A DNA stretch of 64,000 nucleotides, from assembly GCA_020633075.1 (NCBI GenBank), contig JACKEI010000004.1, positions 310,001 through 374,000 of the forward strand, given 5' to 3'. Every line of letters starts with the position of its first letter. Within the stretch, counting starts at the first letter, position 1. The position numbers and the translations under genes were made by a program. The notes beneath the pieces were generated by a model. The model worked only from the letters and a program-made list of their open reading frames with translations. It was not told the DNA's origin and searched no databases. Positions 61,981-64,000 of this stretch are shown here, one piece after another. The stretch is from Sandaracinaceae bacterium. GTDB lineage: Bacteria; Myxococcota_A; Polyangia; Polyangiales; Houyiibacteriaceae.

Positions 61981-62817
61981 TCAAGCCTTGGCGCCGAACT
62001 TGGACGCGATGGCGAGGGCCTTCTGGTAGAGCGTCGGGAACGAGCGCTGCACGCTGTCGATGACGTAGGCGTCCTTGCCGATCAGCACGCGCCGCTTGTT
62101 GCGCTTCACGCCGTCGAGGATGACGCGCGCGGCCTCGTCCGGGGTGGTCTGGGCCACCTTGTCGAACTGGTCCGCGGAGCTCTGCTTGTCTCGCCCCAGC
62201 GCGCCGTTCGGGCTCATCCGCGCGTTGCGGGCGATGTTGGTCTTGATGCCGCCGGGGTGCACGCACGTGCAGCTCACCTTGCTGCCCTCGATCTCCAGCT
62301 CCTGCCGCAGCGCCTCGGTGAAGCCGCGGACGGCAAACTTGGACGCGTTGTACGCGCTCTGCGTGGGGACACCGATGATCCCGAAGACGCTCGACACGTT
62401 CACGATGTGCCCCTCACCCGAGCGCTCCAAGTGGGGCAGGAAGGCCTTGGTGCCGTACACCACACCCCAGAAGTTGATGCCCATCAACCACTCGATGTCC
62501 TTCATCTCCATCTCGCGCACGGTGGCCCCAAGGGCGACCCCGGCGTTGTTGATCACCAGGTGCACGGCGCCGAAGTGCTTGGCCACCTTGTCCGCGTAGG
62601 TGAAGAACGCCTCCTTGTTCGCGACGTCGAGGAGCTCGGTGTGGACCTCCTGCGCGCCGCGCTCCCGTGCCATGCGCGCCGTCTCGGCCAGGCCGTCCGC
62701 TTGTACGTCGCTCAGCGCCAGCCGCGCGCCCTCGTCTGCCAGACGCAGCGCCAGCCCACGACCAATCCCTGACGCGGCACCCGTGATGACCGCGACCTTG
62801 CCCTTGAGGTTCTTCAT
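61981..62817 (-). CDS. Short-chain dehydrogenase/reductase
   Basis: 278 residues, classical SDR. VAVITGAASGIGRGLAL (cofactor loop), NNAGVALGATV (NNAG), catalytic Ser in NVSSVFGIIG, and YNASKFAVRGFTEALRQELE (Tyr-Ser/Ala-x-x-Lys, about 155-159), then CTCVHPGGIKTNIARNARM. VQADG after strand 2 (LALSDVQADG) suggests NAD. The last ~60 residues (IDSVQRSFPTLYQKALAIAS) are typical of acetoin-reductase-like or lipid-related SDRs. Substrate unknown. Complete, ATG start. Confidence 0.92.
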   Translation of the reverse strand: MKNLKGKVAVITGAASGIGRGLALRLADEGARLALSDVQADGLAETARMARERGAQEVHTELLDVANKEAFFTYADKVAKHFGAVHLVINNAGVALGATVREMEMKDIEWLMGINFWGVVYGTKAFLPHLERSGEGHIVNVSSVFGIIGVPTQSAYNASKFAVRGFTEALRQELEIEGSKVSCTCVHPGGIKTNIARNARMSPNGALGRDKQSSADQFDKVAQTTPDEAARVILDGVKRNKRRVLIGKDAYVIDSVQRSFPTLYQKALAIASKFGAKA

Positions 62818-62882
62818 GGGGTGTAGGCTAGAGCCCTATTGAACATGAGTCAACAGGAGATGGGAAGATCACAGAGCGGAGC

Positions 62883-63659
62883 TCACAGCCGCACCCGCAG
62901 CGCGAACGCGGGCATCAGCACCACGCCACCGCGCTGTCGACGCTCGCCGTTGGCGCTCAGCCACCAGTGCTCGTAGAGGGCGCTCAGCTCGATCATGGCG
63001 TGGATGCGTCGGAAGCCCGCCCCGAAGCCCAGCACGGCCCCGGCGTGCAGACCCGTCGCGCGCACGTCGGAGACCCCGCTGGCGGTGCTGAAGTCCCCCA
63101 TCACGTAGTTGGCGCCCACGCGCGGGCCGACCCAGGTCTCGTACACGCCGCCGTAGTCCGCGCTGTACAGGAAGGGCAGCTCCACGGTGCCCCGTAGACC
63201 GCCTCGCGCGGGAGAGCTCTCGCGGTCGTACGCCTTCCCCAACAGCAGCGACGGGCTGATGAGCCACACGGTGCGGTTGATGCCGTCGGCCAGCAGCCAC
63301 TCGTGGCGGTAGGAGACGCGCGCGCTCGCGCCGAGCACGATCAGCTCCACGTCGGTGTGCCGGTTCAGGCCGTAGCGCGCTAGGACCAGCGGCGTCATGC
63401 CCTCGCCCAACGCCGAGCGCTGCAGGGCCTGGTCGCCGCGGATGGCCGGGACGGACCGCAGCTTGCCGGTGGGCAGCCGCGCCGCGCCGCCCAGCGCGAT
63501 GTCCGCGCGCCCGCGCGGCGTGGTCTCGCCGCCACTCAGCAGGGGATTCGCGGCGATGCAGCCGCTACCCACGAGCGCGAGCGCGGCCGTCAGCGCGAGC
63601 GCGCGCCACGGGCTCGGGGGGGCCGGGCGCTCGAGGGGAAGGGACACGGCGCGCAGCAT
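62883..63659 (-). CDS. Outer-membrane-type beta-rich lipoprotein
   Basis: 258 residues. Lipoprotein-like signal (ALALTAALALVGSGC, near residue 34), then a beta-rich chain with strands such as DVELIVLGASARVSYRHEWL, LLLGKAYDRE, YETWVGPRVGANYVMGDF and a final VLMPAFALRVRL with a terminal Leu. Looks like an outer-membrane barrel or autotransporter-type lipoprotein; family not recognised. ATG 63659 gives the best signal; ATG 63683 is an alternative. Divergent from the phosphatase gene, gap 110 bases. Confidence 0.75.
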   Translation of the reverse strand: MLRAVSLPLERPAPPSPWRALALTAALALVGSGCIAANPLLSGGETTPRGRADIALGGAARLPTGKLRSVPAIRGDQALQRSALGEGMTPLVLARYGLNRHTDVELIVLGASARVSYRHEWLLADGINRTVWLISPSLLLGKAYDRESSPARGGLRGTVELPFLYSADYGGVYETWVGPRVGANYVMGDFSTASGVSDVRATGLHAGAVLGFGAGFRRIHAMIELSALYEHWWLSANGERRQRGGVVLMPAFALRVRL

Positions 63660-63769
63660 ACTCCGCGACAGGCGGGCGTGCATGAGTGACACTGAGGGAG
63701 ACGCACATCGCGCAAAGGGCGCGCGGGGGCTGGATCTGAAGGCCCCGGTCGGGTAGCTTCGAGGTCGAG

Positions 63770-64000
63770 GTGGAGAACTCTGTCGAGAAACTGGTGGTGC
63801 TGGATCTGGACGAGACTCTCGTCCACTCGAGCCCCACACGTCTCGGGCGGGACCCGGACCACCACGTGCTCGGGTACCACGTGTACGAGCGGCCGGGCGT
63901 TCGGGAGTTCCTCAACGACGTCTTCACCCACTTCGCGGTGGGCATCTGGACGGCGTCCACGGCGTCGTACGCGGGCGAGATCCTCTCGCGCCTGACGGAC
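63770..64000 (+). CDS. FCP1/NLI-interacting-factor-like phosphatase (C-terminus cut by window edge)
   Basis: First 77 codons. LVVLDLDETLVHSSPT (catalytic DLDET with Asp nucleophile at about residue 12 and general acid Asp two on), then YERPGVREFLNDVFTHFAVG and IWTASTASYAGEILSRL, the second HAD motif (TAS). This is the CTD-phosphatase-like branch of the HAD superfamily, better known from eukaryotes but present in some bacteria. GTG start with GAGG upstream. Substrate unknown here. Confidence 0.85.
   Translation, partial: MENSVEKLVVLDLDETLVHSSPTRLGRDPDHHVLGYHVYERPGVREFLNDVFTHFAVGIWTASTASYAGEILSRLTD

Overview
The window is 64 kb of very GC-rich DNA with tightly packed genes. Many genes overlap by 1-4 bases (ATGA, GTGA, TGATG junctions). 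The content points to a myxobacterium-like deltaproteobacterium (Myxococcota, perhaps the Sandaracinus/Polyangiales side): Cys-rich Myxococcus-type disulfide repeats, MopE-like lipoproteins, a Ser/Thr kinase with PEGA proteins, a sigma-54-type activator, DUF2330 and large secreted repeat proteins. That placement is inferred from gene content only; there is no rRNA or other marker here.

Layout. 0-3.3 kb: partial DUF2330 protein, an AbrB/MazE-type regulator, a carotenoid-desaturase-like FAD enzyme and an ExbD/TolR protein. 3.4-10.6 kb: a five-gene operon of two unrecognised proteins, a MoxR AAA+ ATPase, a vWA protein and a HEAT-repeat protein; this is a candidate chaperone or conflict-type ternary system. 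10.6-35.5 kb: an accessory, rearranged region. It holds three copies (one degraded) of a two-gene secreted lipoprotein/Cys-rich module, a kinase-PEGA-PEGA operon convergent with an enhancer-binding-protein-like regulator, two paralogous alpha/beta hydrolases (one without its nucleophile serine), two small LuxR-type regulators, a 1343-residue Cys-repeat/seven-blade propeller protein, and a complete insertion sequence that split a TPR gene with an exact 8-bp target duplication. Five intergenic CCCCC-N4-GGGGG palindromes link several of these genes.

35.6-37.6 kb: a diheme c-type lipoprotein, a Kazal-type lipoprotein, a long hexanucleotide repeat and large inverted repeats. 37.6-55.4 kb: a lipid or natural-product gene cluster in three operons. 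The first has a carboxyltransferase, a hexapeptide acyltransferase, GH3, an isoprenylcysteine-methyltransferase-like protein, a PaaK-like ligase and a fatty acyl-AMP ligase. The second, divergent, has an acyl-CoA dehydrogenase, a biotin carboxylase and a biotin carrier. The third has two acyl carrier proteins, an AMP-dependent ligase, KAS III, SDR, alpha/beta hydrolase and a haem-oxygenase-like diiron-type enzyme. Together they could make an extender unit, activate acyl chains, condense and reduce them, and oxidise or cleave the product.

55.4-64 kb: housekeeping-like genes: microbial PARG-like hydrolase, MFS transporter, FmdB zinc ribbon, PspA, YbjN-like protein, GTP cyclohydrolase II, a large membrane protein, an SDR, an outer-membrane-type lipoprotein and the start of an FCP1/NLI-type phosphatase. 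No tRNA, rRNA or CRISPR array was seen.
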